From the NCBI GenBank assembly GCA_019454185.1, contig CP075368.1, positions 2,397,649 to 2,461,648 of the forward strand: a stretch of 64,000 nucleotides of DNA, given 5' to 3'. This DNA comes from Phycisphaeraceae bacterium (GTDB lineage Bacteria > Planctomycetota > Phycisphaerae > Phycisphaerales > UBA1924). Positions 16,719 through 26,370 of the stretch are shown here, piece after piece. The first letter of the stretch is position 1. Each line of letters opens with the position of its first letter. The notes under the pieces are model-generated. The model did no database searches. It worked only from the letters and a program-made list of their open reading frames with translations, and was not told where the DNA came from. Both the position numbers and the translations under genes were made by a program.

Positions 16719-19265
16719 CTATCGCGACTGGGGAGCAGGCGCCATGCCACCTCCCGCGCCAAGCCCGGGGCCCGCGAGCGCTCGAATCCCCGGACCGACA
16801 GTTCCAAACGACACATCGCCATCATCAAACCGCTCAGCAAGCAGCGAAGCGATCCGCACCAGATCGGCCACGCCCGACTCCCGCGCCGTCGCCAGCAGCG
16901 GCGATGAAGACTCCCGTGCCCGCGCCAGCATCGCCATCCCCAGAACCTCGGGATCACGCTCAAGCTCGATCGCTCGGTCTAACGGCTCCATCGCGCCGTG
17001 CTGCCCGGCGTGCGGCGCGCCCGCGATCAACACAATCCGAGACTCAGCCGACAGCGACGCGTACCGCGCCCCCAAGGCCGCGGCATACGCACGCAACTCA
17101 CCCTCAGACGATCCGCCCTCGCTCGCCGCCAAGAACACCGCGGCACGAAGACGCATCGTCGCCCGATGCACATCGTTCACATCACGCCCGTCCTGCCCGC
17201 CCATAGAACCGAACCACGCGACCAGCCCATCGTGCGTCGCGTCAGACATCACCGGCCCTCGCACCACCTGCTCAGACTGTGTCATCAGGCACAACGGACC
17301 AGGCACATACGTCTGATTCACGCCCGACTGGAAACCCTGGATCACGCCCCAACGCGCACGCACCGTCTGCAGCGACTGCGTCTCCATCAGCCAGCCCGCA
17401 TACCCGATGTCCGGCCAGATCTCGATCTCCACCGCCTCGCCCTGCAGCAGACGGATCCGACGCTCCGCCAGCACAACCTCCGGCAACGCATCAAGACTCG
17501 TCTTCTGAATCCCTACATCGACCTTCGGAGAAATCAGCAGGCGGCTGTTGATCGGACGCTCCGGACCAACCGCAAGAGGCAGCGGAGAGAGATTCCGGAT
17601 CGTCACGCGCAGCGTGTTCCTTCCCGCCACCGCAGAAGCGTCCGCCGTCAGACTCATGTAAGAACGCGGCTGCGTGATCATCTCATCAACCCACTTGGGC
17701 ACACTCGCCGCGATCTCGCGGCACTCAATCGCCTCATCCGTCCGCGCATCTCCCCACACCCCGTCCGTACCCATCGCCTTGGCCCGCGCCCAGGCGCCGA
17801 GCACCGTCGAGCGAGAGACCGATGCGATCTCCTCCAGCAAACGCTTCGCCTCGGCATGGTTGCCCAGCTCCTCCTCGCACATGGCAACGCCCATGCGCAT
17901 AGTCGGATTGTCCGCGCCCAGCGCGAGGAACTTGTCCCGCGCACTCGACGCGCTCCCCGATCTGAGCTCAACCCACGGCGTCAGCTGCTCGCGATACTCG
18001 ATATCAACATCGTCGCGCGAGAGAAACGCCCTCATCGCCGTCCGAATCTGCTCGTTCTGCTCGTTCGAGATCGCCGTCACCACCAGGTACTCAGAAATCG
18101 CCGTGGCCGCCGCCTCCATCGCAAAGCCAACACCGATCAATCCCGCCGATCCCTGCGCCGAAACCGTGGCAACCAGCTTGTCGACGCTCGCGCTCAGATC
18201 AATCGCCGAAGCCGCCCGAGTCTCAAGGTCCCCCGCCGCATCCGCAGCCAACAGACGCACCTGCTCGAGCGCAATCGGAAGCCGCAACTCCGCCGGGGGC
18301 GTCACACCCGTCGATGGAATCCCCTGGCGATCCAGCTCCTGGATCGTCCGCCTCGCCGTGTCCCGCTGAGAGAGAATCGCGGTGTTCAGCTCCTTCACAA
18401 CCGCCTCGGGCCCCTCCTCCTGCCACCTCAACACCAGCTGGTCAACACCAACAGATGTCTCCGGCGACATCCCGCTCGCGTACATGATCGCCACGGCGTT
18501 CACATAAAAACGCCGAGACTGCGAGTACGCCCCCACGCGCCCCAGCAGCAGCGCAATCGAACGATGAACCTCCACATCCAGCGGATCCGCGTACAACAGA
18601 TTGCACAGCATCTCCAGACGCCCGGGAGCGTCCGACATCTTCGACGCGTAGAACGCCTCCGCAAGCGCCGCCGCCTCCTTGTTCGTCGGATCAAGTCCCG
18701 TCGCCATCGAGAGATAGTCAATGAACCCGTCCAGATCCCCACGCTCACGATGCAGCAGGGCCGCGTCGAGCGCAAGCCGGCTCCGCACCGAGGGATCCAG
18801 CCCGGCACCCCCGGGACCAAGGAAACGCGCATAGATCGCAAGTCGCTCACCCACCGTCTGCTGACGCGATATCTGCGACGTGATCAGACGAAGCTGCGCC
18901 ACCGTGTCGCCGGGATCGTTCACCAGAATCTGGCGGCACGCATCGATCACCCGATCCAACTCACCCGCCTGAAACCACGCCTCCACACGCTCACGCGCCA
19001 ACTCGGTGTCGTGCGGCGCAAACCCCTGCGCACGATCAAGCAACAAACCCACAAGCCGGTAATCACGCTCCAATGGCTCGTGCCGCAGGCGAAGATCCAG
19101 CACCGATGTCCGCCAGATCGCGTCCGCGACAAGTCTCGGGCCGATCTCCCGCTCACCCTGCGCCATCGCCACGAGCGGAACAAAAGCCCACGCACCAAGC
19201 ACCACCGCCGCCAACGCACGCGCCAGTGTCGAACGCACGATCGCCCAACGCAGGTGAGACCTCAA
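16719..19265 (-). CDS. secreted TPR-repeat protein of unknown function
   Basis: 848 aa from a TTG at 19265, which forms a TTGA overlap with the upstream stop and has GGGAG eight bases before it. Using an ATG would require 41 extra residues inside the previous gene. A signal peptide follows (ARALAAVVLGAWAFVPLVAMAQ). Residues ~45-330 are helical TPR-like repeats (ERVEAWFQAGELDRVIDAC, RSIALLLGRVGAYSQSRRFY). The C-terminal third has a beta-rich domain (NTLRVTIRNLSPLPLAVGPE). Probably periplasmic. Its neighbours are membrane proteins, which suggests a role in envelope assembly, but nothing is specific. Confidence 0.65.
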   Translation of the reverse strand: MRSHLRWAIVRSTLARALAAVVLGAWAFVPLVAMAQGEREIGPRLVADAIWRTSVLDLRLRHEPLERDYRLVGLLLDRAQGFAPHDTELARERVEAWFQAGELDRVIDACRQILVNDPGDTVAQLRLITSQISRQQTVGERLAIYARFLGPGGAGLDPSVRSRLALDAALLHRERGDLDGFIDYLSMATGLDPTNKEAAALAEAFYASKMSDAPGRLEMLCNLLYADPLDVEVHRSIALLLGRVGAYSQSRRFYVNAVAIMYASGMSPETSVGVDQLVLRWQEEGPEAVVKELNTAILSQRDTARRTIQELDRQGIPSTGVTPPAELRLPIALEQVRLLAADAAGDLETRAASAIDLSASVDKLVATVSAQGSAGLIGVGFAMEAAATAISEYLVVTAISNEQNEQIRTAMRAFLSRDDVDIEYREQLTPWVELRSGSASSARDKFLALGADNPTMRMGVAMCEEELGNHAEAKRLLEEIASVSRSTVLGAWARAKAMGTDGVWGDARTDEAIECREIAASVPKWVDEMITQPRSYMSLTADASAVAGRNTLRVTIRNLSPLPLAVGPERPINSRLLISPKVDVGIQKTSLDALPEVVLAERRIRLLQGEAVEIEIWPDIGYAGWLMETQSLQTVRARWGVIQGFQSGVNQTYVPGPLCLMTQSEQVVRGPVMSDATHDGLVAWFGSMGGQDGRDVNDVHRATMRLRAAVFLAASEGGSSEGELRAYAAALGARYASLSAESRIVLIAGAPHAGQHGAMEPLDRAIELERDPEVLGMAMLARARESSSPLLATARESGVADLVRIASLLAERFDDGDVSFGTVGPGIRALAGPGLGAGGGMAPAPQSR

Positions 19266-19603
19266 GTCGCAACTCCCATCATCGCCATCAGGATCCGCCC
19301 CGACAGCACCGCCGTTGCTCCGAGCATCACGGCGCACGTCAGGATCTCGATCCAGCCGACCAGACGCCGATTCGCACCAGGAAACCACTTATCGGCCACA
19401 AGGCAGCAAAAAACCAGTTGTCCCGCCGCGATCGACGCGATACCCCCGGCGCGGCACGCATCGCGCACCCCCGCCCACGCCTCTGAGCCGATCAGCAACA
19501 GCCATAATCCGCCCACGGAGAGCAGCAACCCCCACGGCGTCGCAGACGCCGCCAGGAGAACCAGGGTGTACCTGCGAGCCAGTCTCACGCCGGGGCATTC
19601 CAA
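19262..19603 (-). CDS. small membrane protein of unknown function
   Basis: 113 aa with three predicted transmembrane helices (YTLVLLAASATPWGLLLSV, ASIAAGQLVFCCLVA, and ILTCAVMLGATAVLSG). Not recognised as any named family. First gene of the five-gene minus-strand operon; its stop overlaps the TTG start of the TPR gene. Confidence 0.6.
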   Translation of the reverse strand: MECPGVRLARRYTLVLLAASATPWGLLLSVGGLWLLLIGSEAWAGVRDACRAGGIASIAAGQLVFCCLVADKWFPGANRRLVGWIEILTCAVMLGATAVLSGRILMAMMGVAT

Positions 19604-19612
19604 GAGGGCCGC

Positions 19613-19626
19613 CGCCCGAACGGGCG
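19613..19626 (-). terminator. possible hairpin downstream of rho
   Basis: CGCCCG-AA-CGGGCG in the 83-bp gap after rho, with a G-run on the transcript side. The loop is very tight and there is no U-tract, so a terminator role is uncertain. Confidence 0.3.
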
Positions 19627-19686
19627 ACCCCCCACAGGATACCTCAACTCAGGACAAGATGTTCGCGCCCGCGGACGAATCAACGA

Positions 19687-21714
19687 TCATCCCATCGCCA
19701 TCGTCATCAGGAACTCGGCGTTGGTCTTCACCTTCTTCAGACGGGTCTTGATCAACTCCATCCCCTCGACAACGTTCATGTCGCTCAGCACCTTCCGCAG
19801 ACGGTGCACCAGCTCCAGCTCCTTCCGGTCGAGCAGCAACTCCTCGCGACGGGTGCCCGAGGCCGGGATGTCGATGCACGGATAGATGCGCTTGTCCATC
19901 AGCTTCCGGTCAAGGTGCAACTCGGCGTTGCCGGTCCCCTTGAACTCCTCGAAGATCACTTCGTCCATCTTCGAGCCAGTGTCCACCAGCGCGGTTCCGA
20001 TGATCGTCAGCGAGCCGCCCCGCTCGATCGCGCGGGCCGCACCGAAGAACTTCTTCGGACGCTGCAACGCGTTCGAGTCCAGACCGCCCGACATGATCTT
20101 GCCCGAGTGCGGCTGCTCCGAGTTGTACGCACGCGCCAGACGCGTGATCGAGTCCAGCAGAATCACCACGTCATCCCCGAACTCGACCATCCGCTTCGCC
20201 TTCTCGATCACAACCTCCGCCACCGCGACGTGACGCGAAGACTGCTCGTCGAACGTGCTCGCCACAACCTCAACATTCTGCGCGACGTGCCTGCGGAAGT
20301 CCGTCACCTCCTCGGGACGCTCATCCACGAGCAGCACGATGATCTTCACGTCGGGGTTGTTCGTGCTGATCGCCTTCGTGATCTTCTGCAACAACACCGT
20401 CTTGCCCGTGCGGGGCGGCGCAACGATCAGCATCCGCTGACCGAAGCCGATCGGCGTCACAAGGTCCACGATGCGGCACTCAATCTCGTCGGGCGACGTC
20501 TCAAGGATGAAGCGCCGCTCTGGATGCAGCGGGGTCAGATCCTCGAAGTTCACCAGCGAGTGGATCTTCGACGGCTCACGCCCGTTCACCTTGTCAACAC
20601 GCAGCAACGCGAAGTAACGCTCGCTCTCCTTCGGCGGACGGATCGCGCCCCGCACCACCATCCCGCGACGCAGCCCGAACCGACGGATCTGCGACGGGCT
20701 CACATAGATGTCATCCGGTCCCGGCAGGTAACTCTGCTCCGCGGCGCGAAGGAATCCAAACCCGTCGGACATCACCTCGAGCGTCCCCTCACCGAACATC
20801 AGACCCTGCTTGGCCGCACGCGCCTTCAGAATCTTGAAAACAAGATCCTGCTTCGGCGTCGACTGGAAGTCCGCCAGCCCCTCCTTGGTCGCGACCTTGA
20901 ACAACTCGTCAAGCTCCATCCGTTGGAGCTGGCCGATCGAGATCGCGTCCTTCAGATCCTCCGGCTTCGCGTTCGCGAGCGTCCGCTCGAGTTCCGCCAG
21001 TTCGCGCTCAAGCTCCTCGTCGCTCGGAAGCGAGTGATCGAAGTGATGCCCGCTGTGCATCCCACCGCCGCCCCCGCCGCCGCCACTCCCACCGCCGCCG
21101 GGCCCGTACATCCCGCCACCCTTGCGCTTCTTCCGCTTCCGACGGTTCCGGCCGCCGTCGAATCCGTACCCGTACTGCTGACCGGATCCGTACGACTGCT
21201 GGCCACCTCCCCCACCACCTCCCCCACCGCCGCCCTGCCCACCACCCTGTTGGCCCCCACCATGTTGTCCAGAACCCTGATGGCCAGAACCCTGATGGCC
21301 AGAACCCTGCGACCCTTGACGCTGGTCGCGCTGCCCATCCTGCCTCTGCTCCCCGCGCTGCTGGTCATGCCCACGCTGCTGATGCTGCTGATGCTCCGGA
21401 CGGGCCTGCTCCGAACGGGCCTGTTCCGGACGGGCGTGCTCCGGGCGTGCCTGCTCAGGTCGCGCCTGCCCGCTCGGGCGGCTCTCCCCACTCGGGCGAT
21501 CTCCCCCGCGCTCCTGCCCGCGCCCCTCGGCACGAGACTCCGGCTCTGGCTTCGGCGTCGGCCGTGGCTCCGAACGGGCCTCCACCGCCTTCGAGGGCTT
21601 CGACTCCTCCCGGACAGCAGAACCCTCAGAAGACTTTGCTCCCTTTCGCTTCGACGCCTTCGCTGCGCCGGTCTCGGAAGCATCCGTGTCGATCACGTTC
21701 GTCGATTTGGCCAT
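19687..21714 (-). CDS. rho: transcription termination factor Rho with long low-complexity N-terminal extension
   Basis: 675 aa, about 250 more than E. coli Rho. Residues ~250-305 are the Rho N-terminal helical domain, 306-380 the RNA-binding cold-shock fold ([27 protein letters not shown]), and the rest the RecA-type ATPase/translocase with P-loop APPRTGKT (432-439), [10 protein letters not shown] and [13 protein letters not shown] (Q/R loop region). Residues 1-230 are disordered: basic, then five-residue repeats ([10 protein letters not shown], ~84-108), then Gln/His/Gly-rich repeats (QGSGH) and two long Gly runs around RRKRKKRK. Such extensions occur in high-GC phyla and can bind RNA. Transcribed alone, with a 295-bp leader. 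Confidence 0.97.
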   Translation of the reverse strand: MAKSTNVIDTDASETGAAKASKRKGAKSSEGSAVREESKPSKAVEARSEPRPTPKPEPESRAEGRGQERGGDRPSGESRPSGQARPEQARPEHARPEQARSEQARPEHQQHQQRGHDQQRGEQRQDGQRDQRQGSQGSGHQGSGHQGSGQHGGGQQGGGQGGGGGGGGGGGQQSYGSGQQYGYGFDGGRNRRKRKKRKGGGMYGPGGGGSGGGGGGGGMHSGHHFDHSLPSDEELERELAELERTLANAKPEDLKDAISIGQLQRMELDELFKVATKEGLADFQSTPKQDLVFKILKARAAKQGLMFGEGTLEVMSDGFGFLRAAEQSYLPGPDDIYVSPSQIRRFGLRRGMVVRGAIRPPKESERYFALLRVDKVNGREPSKIHSLVNFEDLTPLHPERRFILETSPDEIECRIVDLVTPIGFGQRMLIVAPPRTGKTVLLQKITKAISTNNPDVKIIVLLVDERPEEVTDFRRHVAQNVEVVASTFDEQSSRHVAVAEVVIEKAKRMVEFGDDVVILLDSITRLARAYNSEQPHSGKIMSGGLDSNALQRPKKFFGAARAIERGGSLTIIGTALVDTGSKMDEVIFEEFKGTGNAELHLDRKLMDKRIYPCIDIPASGTRREELLLDRKELELVHRLRKVLSDMNVVEGMELIKTRLKKVKTNAEFLMTMAMG

Positions 21715-22008
21715 GGCCGTCCTGTCCTATGCACGAACACCCGCCGCAGACACGCGGCAAGATGCAAGCAACTCAATGTGACTGCTGAGATGTGGTCCAG
21801 AGTGACGCCCCCGAGGGGCGAATCCTCGAACCGCTGTTTAATGATCCCTAGAGAACACCCGATCCCGACGAGTGACCGAGGCCACATGCCAGTCTGATCA
21901 GCGAGTCAGAAACGGGTCGAACGGCCCGAGGCCGGTGAAGAGACGAATCACTGCTCATCCCCACCCGCAAGTATAGGAACCTACGGACGCCGAGGCCACA
22001 GGGTTGCC
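21715..22008 (-). promoter_or_regulatory. rho leader / promoter region
   Basis: 294 bp without a gene. Read toward rho, TATACT at about 21975-21970 is a candidate -10 element (within GGTTCCTATACTTGCGG), but no convincing -35 is visible. A long untranslated leader would fit the autoregulation known for rho in other bacteria; that is inference. I found no clear attenuator hairpin. Confidence 0.35.
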
Positions 22009-23232
22009 TCACCCCCCAACCCCGTCGCCCGAACCCACCGAAGCACCCCCGAACCCCGAAAGAGCACGCGAAAGCACCGATTCGACGGCCGACCGAAGGT
22101 CCCCATCCGAATCATTCAGGATCTCGTATCGGCACTTCGCGCGCTTGCGCTCAATCGGCCACTGCGCTTTCTCTCTTCTCTCCAGCTCAAACTCAGACCA
22201 TCCCCGGTTCTTCGCCACACGCGCCAGCCGCGTCGCTCGCGACGCCTCCACCCATATCACCGCATCACACTCCGAATCGACCCCCGCCTCAAACAACAAC
22301 GGCGCATCCAGCACCACCGCGCGCCGCCCCGCCTCTCTCGCGCGCGCGATCACATCCGCCCGCCTCGAACGCACAAGCGGGTGCACAAGCCCCTCAAGCC
22401 GCGCCCGCTCCCCCTCATCCTTGAACACGATCTCCGCGATCCGCTTCCGATCGATCCGACCATCCGCGCCGATCACGCCCTCGCCCCACCACCCAATCAG
22501 CGTCCGACGCACCTCAGGGCTCTCCATCGCCGCCCTTGCCTCGACATCCGAATCCACCACAAGGCACCCCATCTCACCAAGCAGTCGCGCAACCTCCGAC
22601 TTTCCCGCGCCGATCCCGCCCGCGAGCCCGAGCACGATCACGCCCCTCCCCGCATCACGCCCCGCGCCCGCCACACGACCGCCCCCCGCGCCGCCCCCCT
22701 CGCCGCGCCCCTCGCCGCGCCCCCGCGACCCTCGGATCAACTCCACAATCTCGCTCGCGCCCCGCACCATCAGCATCCTGATCGCAGGACCATCCGACCC
22801 CGCCGTCGCGATCCCCACCGTTCCGAGCCCGAGCACCCGCTCAACCAGCGACTTCGTCACCGTCACGTGCTGCACGCGATCCAGCCCCAGATCCGCGGCC
22901 GCCTGGCTCAGCGGGCCCGCCACAATCACCACCCGCCGCTCCGTGATCACATACAACCGAGACCACCACCGAAGCGCACCCGCCGCCAGATACACCCCCA
23001 CACCGACCCCGCCCATCCTCGCCAGCACAACCCCGATCCCACGCTCCCCCGGCCCGAACTCCGCCCACACCACACCCAGTCCGATCAGCACAACACACAA
23101 CCCGAGCACCCCCGCGGCGTGCAACACAACAAACCACACGCTCGGACGCAGCGCACGCACAACCCGCTCATTACGGGGCACAAACCTCGCCGCGCCCCAC
23201 AACACCGCCCCCCGAGGCAGCCCCGCGCTCAC
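22009..23232 (-). CDS. coaE: PH-domain membrane protein fused to dephospho-CoA kinase
   Basis: 407 aa in one open frame. Residues 1-170 are a bacterial PH domain (bPH_2/YdbS type: two transmembrane helices at ~30-85, then YVITERRVVIVAG and DLGLDRVQHVTVTKSLVERVLGLG). A Gly/Arg-rich linker (~170-200) leads to a complete dephospho-CoA kinase with P-loop GLAGGIGAGKS, DSDVEAR, and the lid HPLVRSRR...LDAPLLFEAG. CoaE makes the last step of coenzyme A synthesis. Start: GTG at 23232 in a GTGA overlap with hpt. In-frame GTG codons in the linker could also give a free kinase of ~205 aa, so one or two products are possible. Confidence 0.85.
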   Translation of the reverse strand: MSAGLPRGAVLWGAARFVPRNERVVRALRPSVWFVVLHAAGVLGLCVVLIGLGVVWAEFGPGERGIGVVLARMGGVGVGVYLAAGALRWWSRLYVITERRVVIVAGPLSQAAADLGLDRVQHVTVTKSLVERVLGLGTVGIATAGSDGPAIRMLMVRGASEIVELIRGSRGRGEGRGEGGGAGGGRVAGAGRDAGRGVIVLGLAGGIGAGKSEVARLLGEMGCLVVDSDVEARAAMESPEVRRTLIGWWGEGVIGADGRIDRKRIAEIVFKDEGERARLEGLVHPLVRSRRADVIARAREAGRRAVVLDAPLLFEAGVDSECDAVIWVEASRATRLARVAKNRGWSEFELERREKAQWPIERKRAKCRYEILNDSDGDLRSAVESVLSRALSGFGGASVGSGDGVGG

Positions 23233-23816
23233 GCCCCCGCTCCCGAACCGCCCCCCGGCGCACGCAGCACCGCGATCTCCGGGTGATTCCGATAGTGCCC
23301 GTCATAGTCCAGCCCATACCCCACCACAAACTCGTTCGGGATATCGAACCCGATGTAATCCGCCTCCACCTCTACAACCCGCTCCACGAGCTTCCGCAGC
23401 AGCACGCAGATCCGCACGCTCGCCGGCCCCTGCTCCTCCACCAGACGCTTCACAAGATCCAGCGTCTGCCCCGAATCAAGGATGTCATCCACGATCAGCA
23501 CATGCTTGCCCAAGAGGTCCTTCGGCAGCACGCTCCGCATCGCCGCCCCCTTGCTCATCGTCGACGCGCCCGGATAACTCGACACCGTCACCAACTCAAG
23601 ACTCAGCTTCATCGGCATCTCGCGCACCAGATCCGCCGTGAAGATCAACGCGCCCGTCATCACCGCGATGATCGCGACCCGCCCGCTCTCATCCGCGCCC
23701 GAGCCCTCCGCCGAAAGATCACGCTCAAGGTCCGAAGCAATCCGACGCCCAAGCTCGCGCACCCGCGCCGCTATCGCGTCCCGTCCGATCAGCGTGCGTT
23801 CGATGTCGAGCATCAT
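23229..23816 (-). CDS. hpt: hypoxanthine(-guanine) phosphoribosyltransferase
   Basis: 195 aa. PRPP-binding loop VLIVDDILDSGQTL and the conserved SSYPGASTMSKG flexible loop. Salvages hypoxanthine/guanine to IMP/GMP. The start at 23816 is chosen because GGAGG lies six bases upstream; an earlier in-frame ATG at 23837 has none. Its stop overlaps the GTG of the PH/CoaE fusion. Confidence 0.93.
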   Translation of the reverse strand: MMLDIERTLIGRDAIAARVRELGRRIASDLERDLSAEGSGADESGRVAIIAVMTGALIFTADLVREMPMKLSLELVTVSSYPGASTMSKGAAMRSVLPKDLLGKHVLIVDDILDSGQTLDLVKRLVEEQGPASVRICVLLRKLVERVVEVEADYIGFDIPNEFVVGYGLDYDGHYRNHPEIAVLRAPGGGSGAGA

Positions 23817-23850
23817 CCAGGTCCTCCACCGCCGCAAACCGCGGCTCCCC

Positions 23851-24417
23851 TCACCCTCTCAACCCCTTCATCGCTCCCTCAGCGCACGCACGCCCGTACC
23901 GCGCCAGCGAATCCTCAACGATCGCCTGCGCCGCCTCCGCGGGCAGAATGTCGTCAACCTCCACTTCCTTGTTCTCCAGCAGCTTGTAATCCGTGAAGAA
24001 CCGCATCAGCATCTTGAAGATGTGCTTCGGAAAGTCGCTCGCCTTCTCGAACTCCGAGTAGATCGGATCGCTCGTCAGCACCGAGATGATCTTGTGGTCC
24101 GGCTGCCCGTTGTCGATCATCGTCATCATCCCGACCGCCCGCGCATCGCACAGGCACATCGGCGGAATCTCCTCCGTCGAATACACCAGCACGTCCAGCG
24201 GGTCATCATCCTCCGCAAGCGTCTTCGGGATGAACCCGTAGTTCGCCGGGTAATACACCGCGCTCGACAGCACTCGATCGAGCTTCAAGAGACCCGTCAG
24301 CTTGTCCAGCTCGTACTTGTTGCTCGATCCCTTCGGAATCTCGATCACCGCGCGGAAATGCGACGGAAGCTCCCCGTACTCCGCAACCGGTGCCACTTCA
24401 TGCCACGGATGAACCAT
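23851..24417 (-). CDS. ppa: inorganic pyrophosphatase
   Basis: 188 aa, family I soluble pyrophosphatase: IEIPKGSSNKYELDK at the N-terminus, YPANYGFIPKT and the metal-binding DDDPLDVLV. Hydrolyses pyrophosphate released by biosynthetic reactions such as the phosphoribosyltransferase downstream. Middle gene of the VOC - ppa - hpt - coaE operon (gaps of 21 and 34 bp). Confidence 0.95.
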   Translation of the reverse strand: MVHPWHEVAPVAEYGELPSHFRAVIEIPKGSSNKYELDKLTGLLKLDRVLSSAVYYPANYGFIPKTLAEDDDPLDVLVYSTEEIPPMCLCDARAVGMMTMIDNGQPDHKIISVLTSDPIYSEFEKASDFPKHIFKMLMRFFTDYKLLENKEVEVDDILPAEAAQAIVEDSLARYGRACAEGAMKGLRG

Positions 24418-24438
24418 CGATCCAGACCTCGCTCTCGC

Positions 24439-24846
24439 TCAAAGCCCCCCGCTCACGCCCCCGCCCGCGCCGGCACGCCCGACAAACATCGTCCCCCGAT
24501 CCACAAAGCACAATCGGTTCCCCCACGGGTCAGACGCATACACCGTCCGCTCACCCCACGGCTGATCCTCGATCGCGCTCACCCCCCGCGCCCCAAGCTC
24601 CGCGCACAGCCGGCGCCACACCCCCGAAAGATCATCCGTCGCCAGGTACACATGCCCCCGGTTCGGCCCCACCGGCTCCCCATCCCCATCCCTCATCGCG
24701 TCGTAGCACGCCAGAATCGTCCCCTCGCAGTCAAAGTAGTGCCGCCCCCGCGAAACCCGCTCCCCACCCCGCCCCAGAACCCGCCCATAGAACGACGCCG
24801 CCGCCTCGATGTCTCCCACAGGCACAATCACGCGGAACAGGCGCAT
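24439..24846 (-). CDS. VOC-family (glyoxalase/bleomycin-resistance-like) protein
   Basis: 135 aa from the ATG at 24846. One pair of betaalphabeta-beta-beta units: MRLFRVIVPVGDIEAAASFYGRVLG, then HVYLATDDLSGVWRRL and VYASDPWGNRLCFVDRG, the typical end of vicinal-oxygen-chelate proteins. The family includes lyases, dioxygenases and resistance proteins; the substrate is unknown. The Gly-rich tail is low complexity. First gene of the operon and divergent from pgi, with only 69 bp between the two starts for both promoters. Confidence 0.8.
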   Translation of the reverse strand: MRLFRVIVPVGDIEAAASFYGRVLGRGGERVSRGRHYFDCEGTILACYDAMRDGDGEPVGPNRGHVYLATDDLSGVWRRLCAELGARGVSAIEDQPWGERTVYASDPWGNRLCFVDRGTMFVGRAGAGGGVSGGL

Positions 24847-24915
24847 CTGGATCCCATCGACGGACTTCTTCCGGCCCGCTTCGCCCTCGCGACGCGTCGA
24901 CGCTATCTTACGCCC

Positions 24916-26361
24916 ATGCTCCGCATCGACTTTGCAAACTGTCTCTCCTCCCGCGTCGGCGACCACGGGCTCGAACCGGACCTCCTCGTCCCCGGCTCCG
25001 AACTCCACGCCGCCGCCGCCGCGCTCACACGCAAACTCGCCGCCACCAAAGGCACCGGCTGGGAGCGATGGCGCCTCCTCCACGAGAATCCCGCCCGCGC
25101 CGCACACACAGACGCCGTCGAAAGCGTCGCCTCGCGCTGCAGAGGCGAGTTCGACAACCTCGTCGTCCTCGGCATCGGCGGCTCCGCACTCGGAAACATC
25201 GCCCTCCAGGCCGCCCTCAACCCGCCCACCTACAACCTCCTCCCCCGCGGCCTCCGCCCCGGACCCCGCATGTTCGTCGTCGACAACGTCGATCCCTCAT
25301 GCTTCGGCGCCGTCCTCCGATACTGCGAGTCCTCCGAAGGCGGCCTCAAACGAACCCTCTTCAACGTCATCTCGAAGTCCGGCGAAACCGCCGAGACCGC
25401 CTCGCAGTTCATGGTCATCCGCGACATCCTCAAGAAAGCCCTCGGAGCCGGCTACAAGTCCAACATCGTCGCCATCACCGATCCCGCAAAGGGAACCATG
25501 CGTCAGATCTGCGACGCAGAGGGATTCACAACGCTCCCGGTCCCCGACGGCGTCGGTGGAAGATTCTCCGTCCTCTCGCCCGTCGGTCTCTTCTCCGCCT
25601 CCATGTGCGGCATCGACATCGACGAACTCCTCAGCGGCGCGGCCGACATGGACACGCTCTGCTCAAGGCCCGAACTCCACCAGAATCCCGCCTCACTCAT
25701 CGCCACCCTGCTCGTCACGCTCGGCACCCGTAAGGGCAAGACCAACCACGTCATGATGCCCTACGCAAACGCCCTCTACCTCCTCGCCGATTGGTACCGC
25801 CAACTCTGGGCCGAATCCCTCGGAAAGAAGTTCGACACCTCCGGCAACACCGTCTACGCCGGCTTCACACCCATCAAAGCCCTCGGCACCACCGACCAGC
25901 ACTCCCAGGTCCAGCTCTACAGAGAAGGACCAAACGACAAGGCCTTCGCACTCATCGAGGTCGAGTCCTTCGACTCATCAAACCCCGCTGTCCCCGGCGA
26001 TCTCACCATCCCCAGCGGCCTCGGCGTCGAAGCAATCTCGTACCTCGAAGGCAAGTCCATGACCGCCCTCCTCAACGCCGAGAAACGCGCCACCGAGTAC
26101 GCGCTCCTCGAATCCCAGCGCCCCAACTTCACCATCACCTTCCCGAAAATCGACGCACGCCACGTCGGACAATTCATCTACCTCTGGGAGATGGTCACGG
26201 CCTACGCGGGCCTCATGCTCGGCATCGACGCATACGACCAGCCCGCCGTCGAGACCGGCAAGGTCGCGACATTCGGGCTCATGGGCCGCGCCGGCTACCA
26301 GAAACACAAAGACGCCGTCGAACGCGCCCTCACCCCGACCCCCCACGTCTGGAACGGCTGA
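24916..26361 (+). CDS. pgi: glucose-6-phosphate isomerase
   Basis: 481 aa from the ATG at 24916. Sugar-isomerase (SIS) fold with VVLGIGGSALGNIALQAAL, ISKSGETAET (phosphate loop), GTTDQHSQVQLYREGP (family signature) and GRAGYQKHK near the C-terminus. Interconverts glucose-6-phosphate and fructose-6-phosphate in the cytoplasm. Convergent with the Ser/Thr kinase (9-bp gap). Confidence 0.96.
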   Translation: MLRIDFANCLSSRVGDHGLEPDLLVPGSELHAAAAALTRKLAATKGTGWERWRLLHENPARAAHTDAVESVASRCRGEFDNLVVLGIGGSALGNIALQAALNPPTYNLLPRGLRPGPRMFVVDNVDPSCFGAVLRYCESSEGGLKRTLFNVISKSGETAETASQFMVIRDILKKALGAGYKSNIVAITDPAKGTMRQICDAEGFTTLPVPDGVGGRFSVLSPVGLFSASMCGIDIDELLSGAADMDTLCSRPELHQNPASLIATLLVTLGTRKGKTNHVMMPYANALYLLADWYRQLWAESLGKKFDTSGNTVYAGFTPIKALGTTDQHSQVQLYREGPNDKAFALIEVESFDSSNPAVPGDLTIPSGLGVEAISYLEGKSMTALLNAEKRATEYALLESQRPNFTITFPKIDARHVGQFIYLWEMVTAYAGLMLGIDAYDQPAVETGKVATFGLMGRAGYQKHKDAVERALTPTPHVWNG

Positions 26362-26370
26362 ACCTTCCAC

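Noticed and set aside
16998-21897. Arg/His-rich long open frames on the plus strand opposite the TPR gene and rho
   Set aside because: They have low-complexity Arg/His/Leu composition without domains, as expected from antisense frames in high-GC DNA.
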